Shown here one piece after another: positions 33,701 to 42,800 of a stretch of 64,000 nt of DNA; position 1 is the first letter of the stretch, and every line of letters starts with the position of its first letter. Source of the DNA: Anticarsia gemmatalis. Its lineage: Eukaryota > Arthropoda > Insecta > Lepidoptera > Erebidae. The DNA is taken from positions 303,001-367,000 of the forward strand of contig NC_134754.1 of NCBI RefSeq assembly GCF_050436995.1, in the 5' to 3' direction. The position numbers and the translations under genes are program-made. Under the pieces are notes generated by a model. It made no database searches. It worked only from the letters and a program-made list of their open reading frames with translations, and had not been told where the DNA came from.

Positions 33701-36516
33701 AAAATCGGTTGTTGTCCATTAAGATAACGGTCGCTAAGCCACTTCAAAGGCCTTCGGGCGACTTGAACAACTTTGACACTAGGTTGACCACTAACCATAC
33801 GATAAGAAAAAAGACAGTAATCTATACTAATATTATCTATACTAATATAATAAAGCTGAAGAGTTTGTTTGTTTGTTTGTTTGAACGCGCTAATCTAAGG
33901 AACTACTGGTCGGATTTGAAAAATTCTTTCAGTTTTAGATAGCCCATTTATTGAGGAAGGCTATAGGCTATATAACATCACGCTACGATCATAAGGAGCG
34001 TAGTAGCAACAAAAAATGTTATAAATACGGGGAAAATTTTGACCTTATTCTCTTAGGTGACGCAAGCGAAGTTGCGCGGGTCAGCTAGTTATAAATACTA
34101 ATGAAACTATTCTATTTCTTTCAGCCTTGGAACTCGTGAGTCAAAAACGTCGAGTGATGTTCTCCTGCATCTCGGACATCTTGGCCAGCTTCGGAAGTGC
34201 ATTCTTTGGTCTCATTGCCTGGAAGATCCCTTACTGGCGGCACATGATGAGGGCTATCTATGCCCCTCTCCTTGTCGTCGTGTTCTACATCTTCCTGGTG
34301 GATGAAGGTGTCAGGTGGTTGTTGGCTCACAACAAGAACGATGAAGCTGTACGTGTGTTGAACAAAGTAGCCAAGATTAATAATATTCAGCTGTCTAACA
34401 AGTCTAAAGCGATGCTGTCTAAAATTACTACTGTGAGTAAGAGTGATGAGGTAAGTTTGCAATTATTCTTTTTATTAAGGTATGAATGAGTAATTTGAAT
34501 TGTAAATGTTTTCTTAGTAAAGTTATTCATCAACGTAAATTGAATTACTAGTACTTTGGTTGTAAAAGTTGATAACTTAGTTATAGGTACCACTATTCTT
34601 TTTTTATTATTTCATGTTCATTCTAAGAGCCTGTAAATACTTGACTGTCTGTCGCGGTACATTAAAAACCTGATTAGAAGAAACTGATGGACAAAGAGCT
34701 ACAGAAACTATAGCATATCACATCAGTCACCATCGCCATCAACCAGTTTCTAACCACCAACAATCTCCACAGGAAGGAGACCGTCCCCCGGAGCGTCTGC
34801 ACCTGCTCTCAGTCTTACGCTCCCGCACGATCCTGCTCCGCGTGGCCCTCATCGCCTGCTGCTTCATCTGCAGCACCTTCGTGTACAACGGCACCATCAT
34901 CAACTCTACCAGCGTCTCCGGCAACAAGTACCTCAACTTCTCCGCTCTACTCCTGGTCTCCATCCCCACCAGGCTGATCACCGCCTTCACTCTGACCAGG
35001 TTCGGAAGAAAGGCCCCCATCTGTGTCGCGTATACGTTGTGTTGTGTCTTCTTCTTTGCGTCCGCTTTTGTGTCTAAAGGTGAGTTTTGTGCTTTGTTGT
35101 TTTGTTATGTTTTATATCTTTATGTTATTGAATTCACGATTTTTAATATTATTTTCTGACTCGAAACTAAGGCTATACGGCAAGGATTAGTAAATGGAGG
35201 AGCCCATAGAAACATATCCTTTTCTCTCTTTAAATTTAATTGTTTTGACCTGAATGAAGGTCTTAGTAAGCGAAATTAAATAAATCTAAAATTGCGTTTT
35301 TAGAAATTTGTGACTCAAGTTTACATATGGTTTCCTAATTTTGTACTTTCTTGGTGCATATAAGTAAACAATGGAAGAGATTTGCAGTAAGATAAGCAAG
35401 ATAGAATAATTGAATGTGATTTTTTAGTTAATTTTGCGTCAAGTGTTTATTGTGTAGTCTGTGTACTGTCTGTAAATGTAATGTGTGTCAGCTTTCTACA
35501 CGTAAAAGTCTTTTTTACAGTTATTTTTACCTATTACATCAACTGCATGTCCTGAATGAATTTATTTGTCGCTTCTTATACTCAGTTAATGTTCCTAGAA
35601 CTTTAAAATATCCTATAATCTTTAGGTCAAAATTCAACAAAGTAGAATCTAGAAAAAAGCTATTTTAGTAAAAACACGAACAGCTAGAAACACAACAATT
35701 TAAAAATACTTAGTTCATTGACCCCACAGTTTTAATAAAGCATTTTTTTTCTTCACAGCTGTCGGCTGGGTGTCAGTCCTGTTCTACCTGGCCGGTAAGA
35801 TGTGCAGCAGTTACGGCATGTTCAGCATGTACGTGGTCGCCATGGAGGTGTTCCCCACCACCTCGAGGAACTCCCTCACCAACATCGCCAACACTGTGGG
35901 CAGGGTGGGAGCTGTACTCGCTCCTCAGGCGCCGTTACTTGTAAGTTCACATTTTAAAGTCATTTTTATACATTTGTTTTGGTGAAATGGGACTTTTTAG
36001 GGACCTGCAGCAAGATCTCTTTACTTTTCCAAAACTAAAAATGGTGATATTGGACTTTGGTGGATTATGTGCTCTTCCTAAAAGACCTTTTCCTAAGAAA
36101 TTGCTTATAATAAAGCCGTAAAAATATGTCTTCTTTGAATTTCTGATAACAACTTTGTACTATAGAAATACGGTTTATTTTAGTAGAAATACCTGCTTAA
36201 ATTGTAATTATTGACATGCAAATAATAACAAAACCTTCGTATCTTGTATTTGAGTGATCAATCGTATTTATTGCTTTTGAAATTTATATCTTCAACATTG
36301 TATTTTCTTTTTCAGGACAAATACATGTCAGGTCTACCAAGCATCGTATTCGGGGCTGTAGCTATCGGAGCTGCACTACTAGCTCTGCTTCTTCCCGACA
36401 CTAGCAAAGTAGCTCTTCCAGACGACATCGCAGACGCGGAGAAAATTGACAACCAGGCTGTTGAGACCCCAGATGTCATTCGTCATAGCGTTAGCATCAC
36501 GCAAGGAAAGGAATAG
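18755..36516 (+). CDS. Gene A: SLC22-type organic cation transporter-like MFS protein (574 aa, 9 coding exons)
   Basis: Coding exons: 18755-18799, 20745-20923, 27694-27928, 31056-31156, 31626-31774, 34125-34450, 34773-35079, 35759-35940, 36316-36516. All introns are GT/AG and phases join without a break. The product is a predicted 12-helix plasma-membrane carrier for small organic ions; the substrate is unknown. Seen: a Cys-rich extracellular loop at residues 75-150 with sequons at N89, N99, N116 and N134; SDKYGRK (185-191); EGVRWLL (297-303); TRFGRK (420-425); EVFPT (477-481). The usual SLC22 PETLG after the last helix is PDTSK (535-539). The start at 18755 is the first in-frame ATG of the 5' coding exon; a shorter start at 20745 (559 aa) is possible. 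Compared with B-D it lacks the proline-rich loop and has an extra intron at 31157-31625. It converges on gene B. Confidence 0.85.
19012..19192. repeat. Perfect 45-bp inverted repeat with palindromic core
   Basis: The arms 19012-19056 and 19148-19192 are perfect inverse complements over 45 bases. The 91-base interior holds a palindrome around TAACATGTGCACATGTTA (about 19070-19090), and ATTGTAACATGTGCA occurs again at about 19119-19133. It therefore has nested folding potential. No coding frame. It may be a MITE, but no clear target-site duplication was found. It lies in intron 1 of the gene A coding region. Confidence 0.7.
20271..20298. repeat. 28-bp perfect palindrome
   Basis: Self-complementary around ATGAGATGTACATCTCAT, extending to ACAAT/ATTGT at the ends. 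It is followed directly by CTCTATGGCGCAGTATAGG, a tRNA-like (box A) head, so it may mark the junction of an inserted SINE fragment. Confidence 0.6.
22285..22521 (+). mobile_element. tRNA-derived SINE, family T1, with 12-bp target-site duplication
   Basis: TTTACTTCAAAT is found at 22273-22284 and again at 22522-22533. The head reads CTCCGTGGCGCAGTGGTTTA (box A) and GTGGGTTCGATTCCCACAG (box B). The body has TGTTTCGGGTCTGGTTGTG, GCGACACAAGAGCAATTC and an A-rich 3' end. This is the best-preserved copy of the family in the window. Confidence 0.75.
22911..22995 (-). mobile_element. Helitron-like element, 5'-end fragment
   Basis: Only the first ~85 bases of the element (on the - strand) remain: TCTATACAAATATTATAAAG, the GTTTG repeats and AGGAACTACTGGTTCG. 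The CTAG end is missing. Confidence 0.55.
24664..24725 (-). repeat. RTE-like LINE 3' fragment (inverted)
   Basis: CACGCCTTCTTTCCGTAGGG and GGTGGGCACAGACCAGA are the inverse of the TCTGG...CTACC...GGCGTG block seen at 7700 and 59018. Short and degraded. Confidence 0.4.
25189..26755 (+). mobile_element. Tc1/mariner-superfamily transposon nested in a Helitron-like element
   Basis: The termini CACTCAGCGGCAGAAAAAG and its inverse are identical over 27 bases. The element is flanked by TA at 25187-25188 and 26756-26757, the expected Tc1/mariner target duplication. At 1,567 bases it is close to the usual size of Tc1 elements. Inside is one transposase relic on the + strand (25493-26479). Confidence 0.85.
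25493..26479 (+). pseudogene. Tc1-type transposase, degraded
   Basis: From an ATG at 25493 the frame shows a helix-turn-helix region (VAAFLNVSRTTLRSAIRRYR at about 25559-25618) and later blocks like RNMRRRITERNLRAGRP, NARAHSARVV and NPDINPIAHVWHML. Reading needs several frame changes, and stops interrupt it (for example codon 10). The Tc1 family normally has a DDE catalytic triad. Here the residue before NARAH is not Asp, and the Glu expected in PNPIEHVW is Ala, so catalysis would be lost even without the stops. It is a dead copy; mobilisation could only be in trans. Confidence 0.8.
26965..27085 (+). repeat. RTE-like LINE 3' fragment
   Basis: ACGGATGTGAATCAGGCAAG, GGCGTTCTTTGGTCTCTGC and GCGTGATATTATGTA align with the 7700 and 59018 copies. 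There is a short insertion in the middle. Confidence 0.5.
27405..27530 (+). repeat. SINE-like fragment (GGGCAC family)
   Basis: Shares TATGTAATAGACGACTAGGC and AAATTGGGCACTTTATCGAA with a copy at 60632-60715, and ends in a GAACCCGAGACCTCG segment resembling an inverted box B. Partial and diverged. Confidence 0.4.
27530..27640 (-). mobile_element. 5S-derived SINE, family S1 (fragment)
   Basis: CACAATACGGTCACCCATCT and AGGTTACTTAACCC are inverse 5S box C and box A. Only the 5S-like head is kept. Confidence 0.5.
28585..28592. promoter_or_regulatory. Perfect CRE-type palindrome TGACGTCA in gene A intron
   Basis: An exact TGACGTCA followed by a GGGGGGCGTGGC stretch, which is GC-rich for this AT-rich intron. 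A second exact TGACGTCA is at 32384-32391. Such sites can bind bZIP factors; no use is shown here and chance occurrence is possible. Confidence 0.2.
28680..28908 (-). mobile_element. 5S-derived SINE, family S1
   Basis: Near full-length: GGCCCTCATAGCCAGTTGCG at the 5' end (28908), GGGTTAAGCAACGCTAGGCG, AAAGATGGGTGACCGCATAG, and TGGTTGACCACTGACCATAC at the 3' end. Lies in intron 3 of gene A. Confidence 0.65.
31930..32040. repeat. Imperfect inverted repeat, ~40-bp arms
   Basis: The left arm (AACCCATTAATGTCCCTTTG, then GGCAAGGGTCTCCTCCC) is mirrored by the right arm (GGGAGGAGACCCTTGCC, then GGACAGTAATGGGTT) with a few mismatches around a 22-base loop. Single-arm fragments of this type also occur near 5690, 9362, 52050, 53160 and 54970. 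Lies in intron 5 of gene A. Confidence 0.5.
32051..32118 (+). repeat. Interspersed repeat fragment (GATGTTTTC family)
   Basis: GCATGCAAGGTCCCTCACG, ATGTTTTCACTCACCG and GTGATAATTATTTCTA match a longer copy at 38796-38935. No coding potential. Confidence 0.4.
32454..32706 (-). mobile_element. Helitron-like non-autonomous element, full-length copy
   Basis: Complete from TCTATACTAATATTATAAAG (5' end at 32706) to GCGCGGGTCAGCTAG (32454). The flanking bases fit A|T insertion. It is one of two complete copies, in opposite orientations, in intron 5 of gene A. Confidence 0.7.
32965..33050 (-). repeat. RTE-like LINE 3' fragment (inverted)
   Basis: AGGGTAGGCAGAGACTAAAG, GCGCCACTTGATACGATCCT and CACATCCATACATCTTA are the inverse of the block at 59018-59165. 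Confidence 0.5.
33569..33810 (+). mobile_element. 5S-derived SINE, family S1
   Basis: CTAGCCAGTTGCACTCACCG, GGGTTAAGCAAACTTTGGCG, ATAGATAGGTTACCGCATAG, CGTGCTTTGGCGGGCACGTT, and a 3' end GACCACTAACCATACGATAA. Lies in gene A intron 5 just upstream of a Helitron-like copy. Confidence 0.65.
33836..34088 (+). mobile_element. Helitron-like element next to a splice acceptor of gene A
   Basis: Runs from TCTATACTAATATAATAAAG to GCGCGGGTCAGCTAG at 34088. Flanking bases are A and T. A second TCTATACTAATATT lies just before it (33821), a duplicated 5' terminus. The element ends only 36 bases before the first base of the next gene A exon (34125), so branch point and polypyrimidine tract must lie within or beside the short remaining intron. 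Confidence 0.7.
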
Positions 36517-38569
36517 AAGACAAACTTTGAGAGGAAAAAGCGACGTTGTAAGATTTCTTGCAACGTTGCCAGTTTTGGAAGGCGCTGGTGAGACGGTAGA
36601 CGCTTTTCGACGATAGACCTTGTTTTACTGAATGACTTTACGAAGATCAGTGGATAAATAAATGGTGCTTACAAGTCCCAGTGATACGAAACTATCATGC
36701 GATTTTTGTGAAGACATTGGATTGGTGTGGTCTTTTCGAGTGTCTACATCCTGTCTACGAAGCGCCAGCAATAATTACTGCCGTCTACTGAGCGCAAGTG
36801 GTCTTTTCGAGCAATAGACTGTGAAAATACCTGCCGTCTGCTAAGCGCCTAGTTCGGAACTCCTAGTGATATAGTCTTCCTACGATGATAAAAGACTGAT
36901 GAAATGTGGACCAAATGATCTTGAGCGACTTTTTGACAATTGTTAAGTTAGCTATGTGGTTATTGAGTGGCGTTGTGTCAAGGACTAGAAAAGGATGGGT
37001 CAGCGTGAACTCAATGCTCAGGTTTTCGTGTGATATTCGTGTTAAGTACTTGATTGAGTGTACCAAGTGTTGTGTTGAAACACTGCGTGTAATACAAATT
37101 GTATTGATCATTATTATTTATGTTTGTGTTAAGTTATTAGATAGGTGTGTTGGATAAGATCTCACTTTTGTACGTAGTGGAAAATAACATGTTCAGTGTA
37201 CGTTACATTTAAAACATTATTTACTTATAGAAAATATAATTATTTATACTTTAATGTTACTAACCGAAACGACTCTGATAGGCAGTAAAATTATATCAGC
37301 CCTTTTTTGTCTGCACTTGTAGTAAAACCTGCTATCATATTATTTGAACTATCAGTTACGAGAAGCATTTAATTTTAAAATCATACAGTCCAATTTACTG
37401 ACAAATACCTTAAATATTTAAATAATCTGTGCCTTATTTCTCATCCATTTTGTATTAAACGCCAATACCTAACTACAACAATTCTATTTACTCTTACTAA
37501 CAATAAAAACAGTTGTATAATTTACAACATTATAACGTAATCTGAATATGTTAGTTATAAACTAAGCGAGTGATAAACACCACATATTTCTTACGAACGT
37601 TTCTACAGTGACATTGTTGAATGTAATATTGTGATGTTGTCATATTGTGATGTTTATTAACTTGCTGGATGCTCTTCATCATTTGTATTGGTTATCAGTT
37701 GATTGTTCTAATGTTGGCGTAAAGAAAGAAAAATCGCATTTTACTGTTTTCTTACCCCCGGTTTCTGGGTACATTTAGTTTATCTATTCAATAGCATTTT
37801 TTAATATGAGCTTAAACGCTATTGAATATATAAACTACCGCTAAATGTTCCTCAGAAACTGGGGGTTAGTCAGTCTTTTTTTATAATATTACGATATTTC
37901 ATTGTTTAGTGGCAATGGCCCGCTATTGCGATAAAAATCTGTTTTTTATAACTCAAAAAAAGTTTTATCGTTTCTCTACGCTATGCTTTGTATAGTAGCT
38001 CTTTAAACATTTATGAATAAAAGTATAAAGTATTGAGAAAAAACAATAATTGTAAATTCTAAGGCAAAATATATTTATACGCTGGCATTTGTTTAACAGC
38101 ATTTTGAAAATAGTAAAGTGATTTTGAATCAGACACAGAATACCGTATGTCGAGTAGAAAACGACGTAATTGTTCGAATATCAATACAAACTTTAGCTTT
38201 TCTCGAACCGAAATTGTAATTCCGTAATTATAAACAAACTGAGATACTAATCCCATGATGAAAGCAAAGCGTATTAATTATTGTGAATCTCGTACATCTG
38301 AGTATTGTGAAGTTTATTTTTATAAGTGTTCATAATAATTTATATAAAAACACTGGTTCTTTTATTTCACCTCACTCGCTACATTAAAGATCTTATTAGG
38401 AGCAAATTACTTCCGTGTGTGACAACTACCTATTATACTGCTAATACTACGGAGAGGTTATTGTCTGCATGTTACATATGAATGAATGAAATTCAAGTGG
38501 ATGTTTGTTACTACAAAATATCTGTAATAAATAAAATTAAGTATCTACTTTTCTATATACCTGCCTCCG

Positions 38570-38770
38570 TGGCGCTGTAGTTTAGGTCGCCACCCCGATG
38601 CCACTGCGTTGGAGGTCGTGGGTTTGATTCCCACACGGAACTTTTATTTGTGCGATCCACAAATAATTGTTTCGGGTCTGGTTGTACTTTTTGTCCATTA
38701 TTTGTATATTTGTGAAGTACCTGCCACACAAGAGCAATTCTTAGTGCGGCATTGGGTCTTTAGATACGCC
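38570..38770 (+). mobile_element. tRNA-derived SINE, family T1
   Basis: CTGCCTCCGTGGCGCTGTAG (box A), TCGTGGGTTTGATTCCCACA (box B), then ATAATTGTTTCGGGTCTGG and CACACAAGAGCAATTCTTAG. Aligns through its length with 22285-22521. Confidence 0.65.
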
Positions 38771-38795
38771 TGAAAACTATTCTTAAGAACTCTCA

Positions 38796-38935
38796 GGCAT
38801 GCAAGGTTGCATCATGATGTTTTCCTTCACCGTTGTAACAAGTGATAATTGTTTCTAATTCACGCACAACTTCGAAAAGTTGTGTTGTCTCGGGTTCGAA
38901 CCTGCAACCACTTGCGTGGTAGGTACCAACTTAAA
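38796..38935 (+). repeat. Interspersed repeat (GATGTTTTC family)
   Basis: GGCATGCAAGGTTGCATCATG, ATGTTTTCCTTCACCG, AAGTGATAATTGTTTCTAA and CGGGTTCGAACCTGCAACCA. A shorter copy is at 32051. The GGTTCGAACC string resembles a tRNA box B. Confidence 0.4.
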
Positions 38936-39843
38936 TCACTCAAAATTAACCAGGCAAAGCCACAGGTAGCCATAAAGTTATGTAAACACATACAATATAA
39001 TAAGATGCGTGATCACCGACTCATCTCGAACAAAACACGAAGTCACGCGCACACACAGATTATGAAATAAAACAAACTCATACAACAATACGTATTTAAT
39101 TAATAACTAGCTATTAACATTATCTTAGCAACTATTTATATTGTTTATATTCTAAGAGAGCACAATTATAAGGAACAGTCAACTCGGGTTTTTAATAGTC
39201 ACTGTATATTTTAGTTAGGTATTCCGATATAATTGGAAGAAAGACTAGGCTGATGATAATGATGATATACGTTTAGGTACTATGGATTATGGAGAGTTTG
39301 ACATAGGAAGCAATTTGTTATATTAAATAGTCACAGAAAAAAAAACGTGTCACTGCAGAATAATTTCCAACAATTGATAGGCTCGAAAAATGTTGCATAA
39401 TAATCTGATCAGCGACCAAGGTAGGAATAAATTTTGAAGCATATTTTAATCGGGAAACACTTTGATACTCGACAGTACCGAATGCAGAAGATCGCGCTTC
39501 AGGTAAAAAGCGAATACCCGTTTGTTAGACGCAAGGAAGTAGAAGAATGACAATAGATGATGTGATGTGTGTGTGATGATTGATGTGAATAATCCGTTTA
39601 TATTTCTTTTTCAATAGAAATTTATAGTGTTCATCTAAAATACGCCAAATGCTCATATATGGATTTGGCACTGCATATCTACCATTGGTAGTAATGGTCC
39701 CTACATGACCTTTTGTATATATTAAATTACCGATATAGTGAAAACCCAACTCAAACCCGAAAACCTAAAGTTATTTTACTTCATTAACTTCACCGACTAT
39801 TGTAAATATTAATAAATATTCTTAACATACTAAACCAACACTA

Positions 39844-42800
39844 TTATTTGTTCCGCCTCATGGACTCTGGTTTCCCGATGGCTTCGGCTTCTTCCAGGGT
39901 GTCAGGCATGTTGGTGCCGAGGGTTTCTGGCTGCGTGAGGACCAGGATACCGGAGAGAACAGCCATGGCACCGAACATGAGAGACGGGATGCCATGCCAG
40001 TATTCCGCCTAGAATACGGAATAAAATATTAAGGAACATAAACTATACATGATTTGGGTGTTATTAAATTAGCTATTACTGATACTAATATTAAAAGACG
40101 CTTTTAAACAGTAATTTCGAAACCAAAAATAATTTATAAGGGACGCGGTGATCGACGTTGTAAAAAAGTATCTTCAAAAAAGACAGATTTTCAGCAGAGC
40201 GAGGCCAGTGCCACCACCACGTGTCCAAGGAATCCAGGGTATAAATGCGGGTTTTCGTCGATTTCCTTATGACATTCTCAAAGCTTATCAATTGAACTAC
40301 ATATTCATATATTACCTATATATATCATATATACTTACAAGTACTGGAGTGAGTGGTGCAGTGATGGATCCAATTCGTCCAATCATAGAAGAGAACGCCA
40401 GCAGACTGTGTCGGTACTGAGTGGGGTACAGCTCTGACGTGTATAGATACAGCGACGTGAACACCACTGATATACCAAACTTGCCGAGCAGATATACAAT
40501 CAAACGTCCTGTAGCTAAATCTGAAAGTTGAATAAGTGCATTATTATAGGCAGAAGCGTAATCAGAATCGTAATGGTTATCAAAGTCACAATCATCATCA
40601 TCATCTCTCATCTCATCTGACGGTAAGGGAAGATGAAAAAAAAAGATTTTCTGTATCTGTCTTTCCATCAACTGATACTTAAATTACAGTGAAAAAAAAT
40701 CGTTAAATAAACTTTTAGCTTTTACCTTGAGGCATAAACGCAAAAGCAATATTGCAAGCGGCGCTGAACAAGTATCCAGTAGAAAGAGTGGCTTTCCTTC
40801 CAATTCTATCCAAAACAAGTGGAGCAGTGTAGAAGCCAGGGATCTCAATAGCACAGGTAAGGATGTAGTTCAGGTACATGGTGTCGGAGAGACTGGTGGC
40901 GTTGATGGAGAGCCCGTAGTACACAAATGTCGTGGTGATCCACCAGATGGGAGTCGTGAGCACGCGGCGGAGCAACACCGGGGAGCGGAAGATTGCTACG
41001 ACCACGCTCGGAGCTTCTTCTGCGCCCTCCTAAAATAAAATGTGGGAAACGTTAGGTATAGCTAATTGTATTTATGAACAGCATATTTGCAACTTTAGTA
41101 AAATCTGTCGCGCTATCACAAAACTTGTTTCACCATTAAACTTGAGTAAATGGTATTACTCTGCCCCCCAACGTCTAGAGTAGCAAAGGAGGGGATCACA
41201 CAAAGGATCAAGAGTCGAAGTTTCATCGGGCTATTAGCCGTCACCCCCACCCCTAAGATAAAATATAGGTTAAACGTTATTCATTATCCTGACACCATCT
41301 GAAGTTAAAATTCGAAAGAAATCTTGTTGAATTGAACCCAAGCTACAGTAAACCTATGACTTGGGTTCAATCAAATAAAGCAGGAGGTTATGGAAATAAC
41401 TTATAAAGTTGTGTTAGTACTTTACTTACAGGCTTCGGAGGTGGTGGAGGTGGGTTCAACAACGCATGCATAGACTTCTCACTGATCTCCTTCTTGTTAA
41501 CCCTGGACACTTTCTCCAAAACTTCCTTGGCTTCAACATACTTCTGCTTGGACAGCAGCCACCTGACACTCTCGTCCAGGATCCAGTAGTATGAGACGAT
41601 TAGGAAGGGAGGAATGTGCAGGGCCATGATCATGTATCTCCAAGGTTGGATGATCCAGGCCACGCTGGCCATGACCACTTGACCGACGGCGAACATTGAA
41701 GTGCATGTCGCGCTGGTTAACACTCGGTATTTTGGTCCAACGAATTCGGTGGCTGTAGAGTTAGTATTATTAGTAGGTTACAAACAGTATTAAATACTTA
41801 ATGTTTGGAATTTAAATTCTCTTGCATATTAGTTATCGTTCTAAAGTATCGATATATTCAGTTTGTTCGTTAAACCGATGTGTGAATATTTTTAAAGAAA
41901 TGTAAATTAGTAATCATCATCCTTGGGCCCTTATTCATACCCAGTTATCGTCAATGCAATATGCATTATTTTTTAAACGCATATTTTAATCTCACATCTA
42001 CTTTCAGTTACCTTTCTTAGATCAGAATTAAAACTAATCAGAAAATCACATTTTACAACAAAAACTACTACTATTTTATCAAAACCTTCATTATTGTTGA
42101 TAACTTACCAAAGATATAAGCCGAGCTGAATGTTCCAGCACCAAAGGTAGTCTGTGCAATTTGCAGCGTCAAATACATAGGGTAATTGACAGAGAAGGAT
42201 CTGATCAAACCGAACAGTCCAATGTTGAAGATGCTGATGACGAGGGCTATTCTTCTACCGAATCTGTCGGAGACATAACCAGTGATGGGCAGCACTAGGA
42301 GAGTACCGACACTGTTGAGAGTACCGGCTAACGCACGGAGCCAGTCTTGACAACCGAGGTTGAACTGGAAAAAAGAGCAGTTTTAAAGCCATTTCAGGTA
42401 ATTCCATACTTAACTACGGTTGGGTACAATACTATTTACTAGTAAAATCCATAGAGAAAAAAAATTCAAGAGAATTTCAGTTTAAACTAAGCCGGCTTTT
42501 TTTTCAACCTAAGTTTCCTAAATGCTTTTTTAATAGACTACAAATGAACATAAATTGAGGCGTCGAAGCTCAGATTTGTGTGCTACCTCTAAATGCCTCA
42601 ATATCTACAGATTATTTCGAAAATATACTCCCTTACTATCATGAAAAAATTGTCCAATAAACAGACTTCTATATAAAAAACAACTATTGTTTCAAACTTA
42701 CATCATACACAACAGAATTATCCCTAGCATAAACAAACTCTTCATTACAATCAGTGGTAGCAGTAGTGAACAGGTTAGCAGGGCAGTAGTCCAGGGTGCC

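Larger units (their letters stand above)
36517..39843. other. Convergent intergenic region between genes A and B
   Basis: Begins with the 3' untranslated region of gene A. AATAAA at 36657-36662 is the first candidate polyadenylation signal. Degenerate direct repeats occur at 36727-36849 (GTGGTCTTTTCGAG at 36727 and 36798; CTGCCGTCTACTGAGCGC-like units at 36751, 36778 and 36831). Further on are a T1 SINE (38570-38770) and another repeat (38796-38935). The 3' end of gene B is not marked by a clear AATAAA on the - strand. No gene was seen. Confidence 0.55.

Noticed and set aside
34121..34462. 113-codon frame opposite gene A exon 34125-34450
   Set aside because: Shadow of a GC-richer coding exon; the + strand frame has the SLC22 motifs and correct splice sites.
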